Positions 33,532-44,023 of a stretch of DNA of 64,000 nt are shown here, piece after piece. The notes beneath the pieces were generated by a model that was not told the origin of the DNA, did not search any database, and saw nothing but the letters and a program-made list of their open reading frames with translations. The DNA lies in NCBI RefSeq assembly GCF_009762795.1, contig NZ_CP046400.1:62001-126000 (forward strand), in the 5' to 3' direction. The stretch comes from Pseudodesulfovibrio cashew (GTDB taxonomy: Bacteria; Desulfobacterota; Desulfovibrionia; Desulfovibrionales; Desulfovibrionaceae). The translations under genes and the position numbers were made by a program. Within the stretch, counting starts at the first letter, position 1. Every line of letters starts with the position of its first letter.

Positions 33532-34316
33532 TGCGCTTCAACGGCTGGGCCGCCCTGCGCGGCTACACCTTCCTTGTCTACGCCTTCGTCTACCTGCCGA
33601 TCATGCTCATGGGCCTGTTCTCGCTGAACTCGTCCGACCTGATCGCCTTCCCTCTGACCGGCTTCACCCTGGACTGGTACGATCAGATCCTGCACGACTC
33701 GCGCATCTTCACCGGCCTGCTGACCACCATGTCCGTGGCCTTCCCGGTGACGCTGATCACCACGGTCTTCGGCAGCATGGCCGCCCTGGCCCTGACCCGC
33801 CACAAGTTCAAGGGCAAATTTGCGTTCCTCGCCCTGCTGGTCCTGCCCTTCTTCGTGCCCAAGCTCATCTTCGCCATCGCCCAGGTCACCTTCCTGAACG
33901 ACATCGGCGTGGGCAAGGGGCTCTACACCGTCTGGATTTCCCAGGCCCTGATCATCCTGCCCTTCGTCACCGTGATCATTGCCTCGGTCCTCTTCCGGGT
34001 GGACAAGAAGCTGGAGGAGGCCGCCGGGGACCTCGGGGCCACGCCATGGCAGACCTTCCGCCTGGTCACGCTGCCCTTGATGAAAAACGGCATCCTGGCA
34101 GGCTCCTTCATCTCCTTCGTGCTCTCCAATGCGGAGTACACGGTCTCGTTCTTCACCAGCGGCCGGGCGCAGCCCCTGTCAGTGCTTGTGGCCTCGGACT
34201 TCCGCTTCCACCTGTCGCCGAGCCTCAACGCCCTGGCCATGCTCATCGTCTTCTTCAATATCCTGGTCGTCGTGATCAGCGAATGGCTGCGCCGCAGAGG
34301 CGTGCAGCCCGAATAA
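33531..34316 (+). CDS. ABC transporter permease, PotC-like
   Basis: A 261-residue permease starting MRFNGWAALRGYTF at the ATG that shares one base with the preceding stop; codons further upstream would run through the previous gene. Six hydrophobic helices and the EAA loop EAAGDLGATPWQTFRLVTLPL. Pairs with the PotB-like protein. The hydantoinase gene begins 13 bp later. Confidence 0.92.
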   Translation: MRFNGWAALRGYTFLVYAFVYLPIMLMGLFSLNSSDLIAFPLTGFTLDWYDQILHDSRIFTGLLTTMSVAFPVTLITTVFGSMAALALTRHKFKGKFAFLALLVLPFFVPKLIFAIAQVTFLNDIGVGKGLYTVWISQALIILPFVTVIIASVLFRVDKKLEEAAGDLGATPWQTFRLVTLPLMKNGILAGSFISFVLSNAEYTVSFFTSGRAQPLSVLVASDFRFHLSPSLNALAMLIVFFNILVVVISEWLRRRGVQPE

Positions 34317-34329
34317 CGAGGGAATAGTA

Positions 34330-35736
34330 ATGGATCTGCTCATAAAGGGAGGCACCGTTGTCAACGCGGACGACAGCCGCGAGGCCGACGTCCTCATCAG
34401 AAACGGACTCATCGAAGCCGTGAAGCCCGACCTCTCCCCCACTTCCGAGTGCCGGATACTGGACGCATCGGGCCTGCTGGTCATGCCCGGCGGCATCGAC
34501 CCGCACACCCACCTGGAGATGCCCGTGGGCGGCAGCGACCTGCATACGGCTGACGGCTTCGAGAACGGTGGCAGGGCTGCCCTCTCCGGCGGCACCACCA
34601 TGGTCATCGACTTCGTCAACCCGGTCCGGGGCCAGTCCTATCTGGAGGCCTGGGAGCAATGCATGGCCCGCGCCCGAAAGGCCACCTGCCACTACTCCTA
34701 CCACGTCACCGTGACATGGTTCGACCAGAACGCCGCCGAGGAAATCCGCATCCTGACCGAGAAACACGGCGTCAACTCGCTCAAGCATTTCACCACCTAC
34801 CGAAGCACCATCATGCTCGAACCCGACCAGATGCTGCAAAGCTTCTCCCTGGCCCGGGAACTGGGCTGCCTGTGCACGGTCCACGCGGAGAACGACGAAA
34901 TTATCGTCTACCTGCAGCAGAAACTGCTCGAAAAGGGCATCACCCACCCCAAGGGGCACGTGCTCTCCCGTCCGCCCATCGCCGAAGGCGAAGCCACGGG
35001 CCGCGCCATCGCCCTGGCCCGCATCGCCGGAGTACCGCTCTACGTGATGCACATGAGCTGCTCCGAGGCGTTGGCCGCCGTGGTTACAGCCCGCGAAAAC
35101 GGCCAGGAGGTCTATTCCGAGAGCCTGTGCGGACACCTGTTGCTGGACGACTCCGTTTACTACAACGACGACCCCGAGGTGGCGGCACGCTACGTCATGA
35201 GCCCGCCCTACCGCAGCGAATCACACCGCGAAGCCCTCTGGGAAGGCATCCGCGCCGGGCACATCCAGGCCACGGCCAGCGACAACTGCACCTTCACCCA
35301 GGCCGATCGCAACCGGGGCCTGCACGATTTCACCAAGATCCCCAACGGCTCCCCCGGCCTGGAGGATCGCATGCGCATCATCTGGAGCGAGGGTGTGGAG
35401 ACCGGCAGGCTCACCCCCGAACAGTTCGTGGCCGTCACCTCCGCCAACGCCGCAAAGATCTTCAACATCCACCCGCAAAAAGGGATCATCGCCCCCGGCT
35501 CCGACGCCGACGTGGTCATCTGGGACCCGAAAAAACAGCACACCGTCTCGGCCAAGACCCACCGCCATGCCATCGACTACAGCGTGTTCGAGGGCATGAC
35601 CTTCACCGGCTCGCCCGTTGCCACCATTCTCGGCGGCGAAGTGGTCTTCGAAAACAACGAAGTCACTGTCCGGCCCGGGCAAGGCAAGTTCGTGCCCCGC
35701 CCCACCCGGCAGCGCATCCCGCCCTGCCATAGCTGA
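34330..35736 (+). CDS. hyuA: Dihydropyrimidinase / D-hydantoinase
   Basis: A 468-residue cytoplasmic amidohydrolase that opens cyclic ureides such as hydantoins or dihydropyrimidines to N-carbamoyl amino acids. All binuclear-metal ligands are visible: HTH in GIDPHTHLEMP, the carboxylated Lys in NSLKHFTTY, His in TVHAEND, His in YVMHMSC and Asp in TASDNCTF. GAGGG lies 7 bp before the ATG. It closes the ABC operon, so uptake and ring opening are coupled. E. coli places its homologue (hyuA/ygeZ) in the yge cluster with ygeY and the activator ygeV, relatives of which also occur in this window. Confidence 0.92.
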   Translation: MDLLIKGGTVVNADDSREADVLIRNGLIEAVKPDLSPTSECRILDASGLLVMPGGIDPHTHLEMPVGGSDLHTADGFENGGRAALSGGTTMVIDFVNPVRGQSYLEAWEQCMARARKATCHYSYHVTVTWFDQNAAEEIRILTEKHGVNSLKHFTTYRSTIMLEPDQMLQSFSLARELGCLCTVHAENDEIIVYLQQKLLEKGITHPKGHVLSRPPIAEGEATGRAIALARIAGVPLYVMHMSCSEALAAVVTARENGQEVYSESLCGHLLLDDSVYYNDDPEVAARYVMSPPYRSESHREALWEGIRAGHIQATASDNCTFTQADRNRGLHDFTKIPNGSPGLEDRMRIIWSEGVETGRLTPEQFVAVTSANAAKIFNIHPQKGIIAPGSDADVVIWDPKKQHTVSAKTHRHAIDYSVFEGMTFTGSPVATILGGEVVFENNEVTVRPGQGKFVPRPTRQRIPPCHS

Positions 35737-36142
35737 GCGGGCTTATTGCGGTCAGTTTTGGGAATAGAATCAGGAGGGGAAGCCGCCTGCGGCGGAATTG
35801 TCAGGTGATTTCGCCTCCGGCGGGCAAGGGGTTGAGCCCCTTGCATCCCCGCTCGCGCACCTTTGGTGCGGATTCTTATCAATGTATAGCTTCTTCTCCG
35901 TCCTCTGCTCCAGCACGAATCTGAGCAAAGTGACAAATCCGCAGGACAGCGGATTTGGACGATGGCGATAGCCATCGCCCCGAAGGGGTGAGGGGCGAAT
36001 CAACCTAGAGAGTTCAGGAGGGGCATGGAACCCTTTCCAAAGGATTCCATGGCCGTTGTGCTTCAGCCGTTAGCGAGTCATGGCTTTACGGATGAAGACA
36101 GCAGCGATAGACGCCCCGCCGACGAGGCGGCCCTCGAAAGGG
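35737..36142. other. Hairpin-rich gap between convergent hyuA and the activator gene
   Basis: About 400 bp with no credible gene but several short perfect inverted repeats: GCAAGGGG/CCCCTTGC at 35824-35844, CGCACC-TTT-GGTGCG near 35855-35872, AAATCCGC/GCGGATTT at 35935-35956, CGATGGC/GCCATCG near 35961-35978 and GCCCT/AGGGC at 36126-36139. The first and last can end the two convergent transcripts. The general look is of small dispersed palindromic repeats known from Desulfovibrio genomes. Confidence 0.5.
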
Positions 36143-37900
<1,758 letters not shown>

Positions 37901-37935
37901 GTAGTATTCCTACCCTGTACGGTCCGGCTCATTGT

Positions 37936-37952
37936 GGTATCAAAGCGATACC
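37936..37952. promoter_or_regulatory. Enhancer-type palindrome, perfect copy
   Basis: GGTATCAAAGCGATACC, a perfect 6-bp inverted repeat with a 5-bp spacer, 36 bp upstream of the activator start and about 261 bp upstream of the TRAP sigma-54 box. It could serve both activation of the TRAP operon and autoregulation. Confidence 0.65.
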
Positions 37953-37956
37953 GCTC

Positions 37957-37974
37957 TGTATCAAAAACGATTCC
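37957..37974. promoter_or_regulatory. Enhancer-type palindrome, second adjacent copy
   Basis: TGTATCAAAAACGATTCC, a degenerate copy with one extra A in the spacer, 21 bp (two helical turns) from the perfect copy, as expected for cooperative binding of activator dimers. Confidence 0.5.
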
Positions 37975-38212
37975 ACGGTAGACGGAAGAGCCCGGAACCA
38001 CGGTTGATATCTCGAAGTTTTCAATGGGCCCACTGTCAGTATCATTTTGAAAACAAGGTTCACATAAACGTAATTGCGGCAATTTTCAAGCTCGGACACC
38101 ATGAGGCAAGACAGGGCGAACACTCAAAAGCATAACTATTAACATATTAATATTATTAGAATTATCTTAATTTCACTTTTTTCATCAAATCGTCCACAGA
38201 AGCACCCAGAAC

Positions 38213-38228
38213 TGGCACGGATGGTGCT
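38213..38228 (+). promoter_or_regulatory. Sigma-54 (-24/-12) promoter of the TRAP operon
   Basis: TGGCACGGATGGTGCT matches TGGCACG-N4-TTGCW with one mismatch and exact spacing. The predicted transcript starts near 38239, which rules out an ATG at 38221 as start of the first gene. Confidence 0.75.
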
Positions 38229-38268
38229 CTATCGAGCCCATTCACAGACGCAAACGCACTGGAACGAC

Positions 38269-38817
38269 ATGCAAGAACACAACTCACCCTCCGCCCTACA
38301 AGGCGCCGCCCGGAAGCTGGAAACTCTGGCCTACCGGATCAACTACATAACGGAACGGATCTGTGCGCTGCTGGTTGCGGCCATGATCAGTGTGGTCTGG
38401 TTCGGCATCGCCGAACGCTACGCCCTGGCCCTGGGCGCCACATGGACCGAAGAACTGGCCCGATATATCATGATATGGGCCGCGCTCCTGGCCGTTCCCT
38501 GCTGCGCCTATCGGCGGGAGCATATCGGCCTGGACCTGCTCTTTTCCCGCTTTCCCCTGAGCTGGCAGAAACCGCTCCGGCTGCTTCTGGACTCGCTCGG
38601 GCTCTGTTTCTTCCTCTTTCTCGCCTTCTACGGCCTGTCCATGGCCAAGCAGGGCGCACATCAGTACGCGACCATCTTCGGCATGACCATGCTCGTACCC
38701 TTTACCTCCGTGCCGGTGACCGCCACGCTCACGGCATTCCAGATAGTGGTCACTATGTTCCGCGAGGCCGCCGGGGTCACGCCCCTGTTCGTGGAAAAGG
38801 AGGCAGCCAAATGCTGA
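38269..38817 (+). CDS. TRAP transporter small permease subunit (DctQ family)
   Basis: A 182-residue membrane protein with four helices (ICALLVAAMISVVWFGIAER first; WTEELARYIMIWAALLAVP, typical of DctQ, second). Starts at MQEHNSPS, downstream of the predicted transcription start; the in-frame ATG at 38221 overlaps the -12 element and cannot be used. Its stop overlaps the start of the large permease by 7 bp. The trio encodes a secondary transporter driven by an ion gradient. Confidence 0.9.
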   Translation: MQEHNSPSALQGAARKLETLAYRINYITERICALLVAAMISVVWFGIAERYALALGATWTEELARYIMIWAALLAVPCCAYRREHIGLDLLFSRFPLSWQKPLRLLLDSLGLCFFLFLAFYGLSMAKQGAHQYATIFGMTMLVPFTSVPVTATLTAFQIVVTMFREAAGVTPLFVEKEAAKC

Positions 38818-40094
38818 CCGTCGCCATCATCTTCTTCGGCCTGCTGCTCATCGGCGTGCCCATCGGCTTCGTCCTCGGCATAGCCGGCGTCGTCGGCCTG
38901 GTCCAGGTGGGCGGAGACAACTTCCTGGTCATGGCTCCCAAGCGCTTTTTCGAAGGGTTGGACCTGTTCACCTTCATGGCCATGCCCTTCTTCATCCTTG
39001 CGGGCGAGATCATGAACCGCGTGGGCATGACCCAGCGCATCGCCGGTCTGGCCGACTCTTTGGTGGGCTACATGCGCGGCGGGCTGGCCCACTCCAACAT
39101 GCTCGCCTCGGTGCTCTTCGCGGGCATGACCGGCGCGGCCGTGTCCGACGCCGCCGCCTTCGGCAACACCCTGGTCCCGGCCATGGTCAAGAAGGGCTAC
39201 AGCCGCCCCTTCGCCTGTGCGGTCACCGCCGCCGGGTCCATCATCGGCCCAACCATTCCGCCGTCCAACCTGATGGTCATCTACGGCTCCCTGGCCGGGG
39301 TCTCCATCGCCGGACTGTTCGCGGCGGGCATTCTGCCGGGCCTGCTCATCTGCCTGGTGTGCATGGCGCTCATCGTGGCCCTTGGCCGCAAGCTCGGCCT
39401 GCCCAAGCAGGAGGGAAGTCCCTCCCTGCGCGAGATTCTCTACGCCTTCCGGGGCAGCCTGCTCGCCCTGATCATGCCCGCCATCATCCTGGGCGGCATC
39501 CTGGGCGGCATCGTCACTCCCACGGAAGCGGCGGCCATCGCCGTGTTCTACGCCCTGTTCGTGGGGCTGTGCATCGAGCGCACCCTGCGCTTCGACGACA
39601 TCGTGCAGATGCTCATCCGCACGGCCCGGATTACCGGCGTGGTCTTCCTGATCATCGCCTCGGCCTCCATCCTCAGCTGGTGGATGACCTTCATGCAGAT
39701 CCCCCAGCAGATCGCGGACGCGTTCCTGTCCCTGTCCACTACGCCGTGGATGGTCAAGGGCATGATCCTCATCCTGCTGCTGGGCATCGGGATGTTCATG
39801 GACATCAACGCGGCCCTGATCATCCTCACCCCCATGCTCGGCACCCTGACCCACGCCATCGGCATGAACCCGGTGCACGCGGGCGTGATGATCGTCCTGA
39901 CCCTGAACATCTCGCTCATGACCCCGCCAGTGGGAGCCTGCATCTTCGTGCTCTCCTCGGTCACGGGCGAGCGCATCGAAAAGATCAGCGCGGCCCTGTG
40001 GCCGTTCATCCTCGTGGAGGTGGGCGTCCTGCTCGTCACCACCTTCTGGACCGATCTGGCAATGTTTTTCCCCAAACTTCTGCTCGACATGTAG
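38811..40094 (+). CDS. TRAP transporter large permease subunit (DctM family)
   Basis: A 427-residue membrane protein with about 12 helices. Family signatures: MPFFILAGEIMNRVGMTQRIA, GAAVSDAAAFGNTLVPAM, PPSNLMVIYG and the C-terminal half LTPMLGTLTHAIGMNPVH with TPPVGACIFV. AAGGAGG lies 7 bp before the ATG, inside the end of the small permease gene. It forms the ion-driven channel; substrate choice is set by the binding protein encoded next. Confidence 0.94.
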   Translation: MLTVAIIFFGLLLIGVPIGFVLGIAGVVGLVQVGGDNFLVMAPKRFFEGLDLFTFMAMPFFILAGEIMNRVGMTQRIAGLADSLVGYMRGGLAHSNMLASVLFAGMTGAAVSDAAAFGNTLVPAMVKKGYSRPFACAVTAAGSIIGPTIPPSNLMVIYGSLAGVSIAGLFAAGILPGLLICLVCMALIVALGRKLGLPKQEGSPSLREILYAFRGSLLALIMPAIILGGILGGIVTPTEAAAIAVFYALFVGLCIERTLRFDDIVQMLIRTARITGVVFLIIASASILSWWMTFMQIPQQIADAFLSLSTTPWMVKGMILILLLGIGMFMDINAALIILTPMLGTLTHAIGMNPVHAGVMIVLTLNISLMTPPVGACIFVLSSVTGERIEKISAALWPFILVEVGVLLVTTFWTDLAMFFPKLLLDM

Positions 40095-40124
40095 CGGAAC
40101 AAACCAAGAGAGAGAGAGGTTCTC

Positions 40125-41159
40125 ATGAAATTTGGAAAACGACTTTCCATCCTGTTCGTCGCCGCCGCCCTGCTGCTGTTCTCGGCACAGGGAGCCCTGG
40201 CCGCCAAGGTCATCAAGATGCACCATCTGAACAAGAACGGCGCCTTCGACAACCCGTCCGGGGCCGCCGCCGTGGTCTTCAAGAACCTGGTCGAATCCGG
40301 CACCAACGGCTCCGTCCAGGTCCAGATCTTCCCCAGCGGCCAGCTCGGCAAGGACGCCGAAGTGGTCCAGCAGGTCAAGGCCGGCATCATCCAGCTCGGC
40401 GTCCACTCCGTGGGCGGCGTGGGCAGCGTCTACCCCATGATCTCCGTGCTCGACGTGCCCTTTGCCTTCCCCAACCACGCCGTGGCCTATGAGGTCCTGG
40501 ACGGTCCCTTCGGCCAGAAGCTGGGCGCTGACATCACCGCCAAGACCGGCCTCAAGTGCCTGGGCTTCAGCGACTCCGGCGGCTTCTTCCAGTTCACCAA
40601 CTCCAAGCGCCCCATCAAGACCCTCGAGGACATGAAGGGGTTGAAGATCCGCACCATGGGTCTGGAGACCCACAAGAAGCTCGTCGCCAGCCTGGGCGGC
40701 CAGCCTGTGTCCATCGCCTGGTCCGAGGTATACACCTCCCTGCAGACCGGCGTTGCCGACGGCCAGATGAACCCGGTGCCCATCGTCGAGTTCGCCAAGC
40801 TGTATGAGGTCCAGAAGTACCTGACCATCTCCAATCACCTGTTCGCCCCGCACGTCTGGCTGATGAACGCCGACTTCTACGGCTCCCTGACCGACGCCGA
40901 GCGCGCCGTCGTGGAGAGCGCCGCCAAGACCGCCATCGTGGTCAGCCGCGGTATCGCCAACGCCATCGAGGCCTCCGACCGTGGCCTGCCCTTCCTCTCC
41001 GAGAAGATGGAAGTGTACACCCTGCCCGAAGCCGAGAAGGAGCGCTTCCGCGCCGCTTCCCTGCCCGTGGTCAAGGAGTACCTGGAAGGCGCCTTCGGCG
41101 ACGAAGGCAAGGCCATGCTGGCCTCCTTCCTGGACGCCATCAAAGCGGCTTCCAAGTAA
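40125..41159 (+). CDS. TRAP transporter periplasmic binding protein (DctP family)
   Basis: A 344-residue periplasmic protein with a Sec signal peptide (residues 1-26, ending GALAA). DctP hallmarks are present: IFPSGQLGKDAEVVQQVKAG, the GLKIRTMG loop with the carboxylate-binding Arg, and a Trp-Ser-Glu-Val-Tyr stretch followed by LQTGVADGQMNP. The ligand is probably an organic acid or amino-acid derivative. It is the third gene of the TRAP set, and a strong hairpin follows its stop. Confidence 0.93.
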   Translation: MKFGKRLSILFVAAALLLFSAQGALAAKVIKMHHLNKNGAFDNPSGAAAVVFKNLVESGTNGSVQVQIFPSGQLGKDAEVVQQVKAGIIQLGVHSVGGVGSVYPMISVLDVPFAFPNHAVAYEVLDGPFGQKLGADITAKTGLKCLGFSDSGGFFQFTNSKRPIKTLEDMKGLKIRTMGLETHKKLVASLGGQPVSIAWSEVYTSLQTGVADGQMNPVPIVEFAKLYEVQKYLTISNHLFAPHVWLMNADFYGSLTDAERAVVESAAKTAIVVSRGIANAIEASDRGLPFLSEKMEVYTLPEAEKERFRAASLPVVKEYLEGAFGDEGKAMLASFLDAIKAASK

Positions 41160-41172
41160 CCCGATTCCAACA

Positions 41173-41203
41173 GCCGGGCGGCGGGACAACCCCGCCGCCC
41201 GGC
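41173..41203 (+). terminator. Hairpin after the TRAP genes
   Basis: GCCGGGCGGCGGG pairs with CCCGCCGCCCGGC, 13 bp, followed by CTTTCC. It may stop most transcripts after the transporter or let part read into the enzyme genes, for which no separate promoter was found. Confidence 0.65.
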
Positions 41204-41233
41204 CTTTCCAAAAAACGCAGCACAACAAAGACA

Positions 41234-42499
41234 ATGCAGACAACCAGACAGCCGGAACACATCACCCGAATGCGGTGCACGATCTGCGGCAAGGCCTACC
41301 TGCCCGGAGAGCACCCTTACATCTGCCCCGACCACGGCAACGAGGGCATCCTCGACGTCGAATACGACTACGAACGCATCCGGCAGGAAATTTCCCCCCG
41401 TCTGCTCTCCGAGAACAGGACCTGGAGCCAGTGGCGATACCGCCCCCTGCTCCCTGTGCTGCAGGACACCCCTGTCCCGCCCCTGGCCGTGGGCTGGACC
41501 CCGCTCTACGAGGCCCCGCGCCTGGCAAAGGCGCTCGGCATGCGCTCCCTGTGGATCAAGGACGACTCGCGCCAGCCCACGGGCTCGCTCAAGGACCGTG
41601 CCAGCGCCCTGGCCGTCATGAAGGCCCGCGAGGCAGGAGCCTCGGTCATCACCACGGCCAGCACCGGCAACGCTGCCGCCGCCCTGGCGGGCATGTGCGC
41701 GGCGGACGGCATGCCCTGCGTCATCTTCGTGCCCCATACCGCGCCCAGGGCCAAGGTAGCCCAGCTGCTGGCCTACGGAGCCCATGTCTATCTGGTGGAA
41801 GGCAGCTACGACGACGCCTTCGAGCTCTGCCTGGAGGCCGCCGCCGAGTTCGGCTGGTACAATCGCAACACCGGCTACAACCCATACATGGCCGAGGGCA
41901 AGAAGACCGTGGCCTTCGAGATCGCCGAACAGCTCGGCTGGAAGGTGCCGGATCGGATCTTCGTGGGCGTGGGCGACGGCTGCATCATCTCGGGCGTGCA
42001 CAAGGGATTCCGCGACATGACCCGGCTGGGCTGGATCAAGAGGACGCCCAAACTCATGGGCGTGCAGGCCGAGGGCAGCGACTTTCTCCACCAGGTGTGG
42101 AAGGCCGGGGCCGACCCGGTCACCTTCCCGCCCATTCAGGCCGAGACCGTGGCCGACAGCATCTCCGCCGGGCTGCCGCGCGACCGGCGCAAGGCCCTGA
42201 ACAGCGTGGTCGAGACCGGCGGCGGATTCGTCCGCGTACCGGACCAGGCCATCCTCGACGCCATCCCGGAGCTGGCCCGGACCACCGGTGTCTTCGCCGA
42301 ACCGGCTGGCGCCTCGCCCCTGGCCGGACTGCGCCGCGCCCTGGCAGACGGCGACATGTCCCCGGACGAGACCGCCGTGCTCGTGGTCACGGGCAGCGGC
42401 CTCAAGGACGTGGACGCCACCATCCGGGCCTGCGACACGAAGCCCACCACCGTGGCCCCGAGCCTCGACGCGGTCCGCGCGGCCATGCCCAAGCTTTAG
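41234..42499 (+). CDS. Threonine synthase-like PLP enzyme with zinc ribbon
   Basis: A 421-residue fold-type II PLP enzyme. A short N-terminal zinc ribbon (MRCTICGKAYLP with CPDHG) precedes the catalytic part. The PLP Lys is in TGSLKDRAS, the phosphate-cofactor loop in TASTGNAAAA, and GVGDGCIISG is a second conserved loop. Sequence places it with class II threonine synthases, but the neighbours are transport and hydrolase genes, not homoserine biosynthesis. A catabolic ammonia-lyase or eliminase role is as likely. The start has no clear ribosome binding site; a second ATG at residue 13 (MRCTIC) is possible. Confidence 0.83.
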   Translation: MQTTRQPEHITRMRCTICGKAYLPGEHPYICPDHGNEGILDVEYDYERIRQEISPRLLSENRTWSQWRYRPLLPVLQDTPVPPLAVGWTPLYEAPRLAKALGMRSLWIKDDSRQPTGSLKDRASALAVMKAREAGASVITTASTGNAAAALAGMCAADGMPCVIFVPHTAPRAKVAQLLAYGAHVYLVEGSYDDAFELCLEAAAEFGWYNRNTGYNPYMAEGKKTVAFEIAEQLGWKVPDRIFVGVGDGCIISGVHKGFRDMTRLGWIKRTPKLMGVQAEGSDFLHQVWKAGADPVTFPPIQAETVADSISAGLPRDRRKALNSVVETGGGFVRVPDQAILDAIPELARTTGVFAEPAGASPLAGLRRALADGDMSPDETAVLVVTGSGLKDVDATIRACDTKPTTVAPSLDAVRAAMPKL

Positions 42500-42546
42500 G
42501 CAAAACGAATTTTCACCATAACCAGTAGTTACAAGGACAAACCGAC

Positions 42547-44022
42547 ATGCTTGATCTGACCATCAACGAACAGGGCCTGGAAAAGGCCGTGGCATGCGCC
42601 CGCGAAAAAAATATCATCATCCCCACCCTGGAGCAGATGTGCGACCCGGAGAAGATCCCCGCCGCCGTCAAGGAGAAGCTCGGCTCCCTGGGCCTGTGGG
42701 ACCTCGACCCGCTCAACCTCTTCCGCATCACCTGGAAGAACGAGGACAAGGAAACCGGCGGCGCCTACGCCGGGGTCAACCACATCGAGCTGCCCTCCTC
42801 CCTGACCGGTGTGCCCGCGCGCATCGTCATGCTGGTGGGCAAGTGGTTCCCCACCGGCGCGCACAAGGTAGGCGCGGCCTTCGGCTGCCTGGCTCCCCGC
42901 CTGGTCACCGGCCAGTTCGACCCCACCAGCCAGAAGGCTGTCTGGCCTTCCACCGGCAACTACTGCCGGGGCGGCGCCTACGACTCCAACCTGCTCGGCT
43001 GCGAGTCCATCGCCATCCTGCCCGAGGGCATGAGCCAGGAGCGTTTCGACTGGCTCGCCGCCGTGGCCGGCGAAGTCATCAAGACCCCTGGTTCCGAGTC
43101 CAACGTCAAGGAAATCTTCGACAAATGCTGGGAGCTGCGCCAGTCCGGCGACGACATCATGATCTTCAACCAGTTCGACGACATGGGCAACTACCTGTGG
43201 CACTACACGGTCACGGGCCGCGCCATGGAGGAACTGGTCAACGGCCTCACCGAAGACGCGCAGAAGCGCTTCAAGGGCGTGATCCTTTCCACCGGCTCGG
43301 GAGGCACCCTGGCCTCGGGCGACTACCTCAAGCAGCGCTTCCACGGCGTCAAGATCGGTGCCTGCGAGGCGCTCCAGTGCCCCACTCTGCTCAACAACGG
43401 CTTCGGCGACCACCGCATCGAGGGCATCGGCGACAAGCACGTGCCCTGGGTACACAACGTCCGCAACACGGACATGGTCATCGCCGTTGACGACGAGGTG
43501 CCCATGAACCTGATCCGCCTGTTCAACGAGCCTGCAGGCGTCCAGGCCCTCAAGGACAACGGCGTCCCGGCGGAGATCGCGGATAACCTGCACCTCCTCG
43601 GCATCTCCTCGGTGGCCAACATGGTCTCGGCCATCAAGTTCGCCAAATACTACGAGCTGGGCGAGGACGACGTGGTCCTGTCCGTGGCCACGGACTCCAT
43701 GGGCATGTATCAGAGCCGTCTGGCCGAGCTGACCGCCGAGCGCGGCGAATACGCCGTGACCGACGCGGCCTACTCCCGCGCCGTGCTGGACAGCGTCACC
43801 GTCGACAACATGCAGGAGCTCGGCTACTACGACCGCAAGCGCATCCACAACCTCAAGTACTACACCTGGATCGAACAGCAGGGCATGGCCTTCGAGGACA
43901 TCCAGGCCCAGTGGTACGACGAGTCCTATTGGGAGAACGTCCAGAAGCTGGCCCCCAAGGTGGACGAGCTGATCAACGAATTCAACCGGCGCACCGGCCT
44001 GCTCGAGGAAATGGAGGCGTAG
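42547..44022 (+). CDS. Cysteine synthase-like PLP enzyme of unknown reaction
   Basis: A 491-residue fold-type II PLP enzyme, longer than cysteine synthase (about 310). The PLP Lys is in FPTGAHKVGAAFG, the cofactor phosphate loop in STGNYCRGGAY and a Gly loop in STGSGGTLASGD. The C-terminal ~100 residues are helical and acidic. Cysteine synthase and tryptophan synthase beta are the nearest families, but there is no cysE or trp gene nearby. AAGGA lies 9 bp before the ATG. It ends 1 bp before the YgeY-type hydrolase start, so the two are coupled, which is the context of beta-elimination lyases in E. coli-type yge clusters. Confidence 0.83.
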   Translation: MLDLTINEQGLEKAVACAREKNIIIPTLEQMCDPEKIPAAVKEKLGSLGLWDLDPLNLFRITWKNEDKETGGAYAGVNHIELPSSLTGVPARIVMLVGKWFPTGAHKVGAAFGCLAPRLVTGQFDPTSQKAVWPSTGNYCRGGAYDSNLLGCESIAILPEGMSQERFDWLAAVAGEVIKTPGSESNVKEIFDKCWELRQSGDDIMIFNQFDDMGNYLWHYTVTGRAMEELVNGLTEDAQKRFKGVILSTGSGGTLASGDYLKQRFHGVKIGACEALQCPTLLNNGFGDHRIEGIGDKHVPWVHNVRNTDMVIAVDDEVPMNLIRLFNEPAGVQALKDNGVPAEIADNLHLLGISSVANMVSAIKFAKYYELGEDDVVLSVATDSMGMYQSRLAELTAERGEYAVTDAAYSRAVLDSVTVDNMQELGYYDRKRIHNLKYYTWIEQQGMAFEDIQAQWYDESYWENVQKLAPKVDELINEFNRRTGLLEEMEA

Positions 44023-44023
44023 C

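Larger units (their letters stand above)
37901..38268. other. Divergent control region, activator / TRAP operon
   Basis: 368 bp. It holds two adjacent palindromes (37936-37974), further half-sites (GTATC near 38039), a very AT-rich stretch around 38125-38190 suitable for an IHF-type bend, and the sigma-54 promoter at 38213-38228. Confidence 0.65.

Noticed and set aside
38661..41243. Long open frames on the strand opposite the TRAP genes and other high-GC genes
   Set aside because: They lie wholly antisense to well-supported genes, lack ribosome binding sites and have His/Gly/Gln-rich composition typical of antisense frames in GC-rich DNA.
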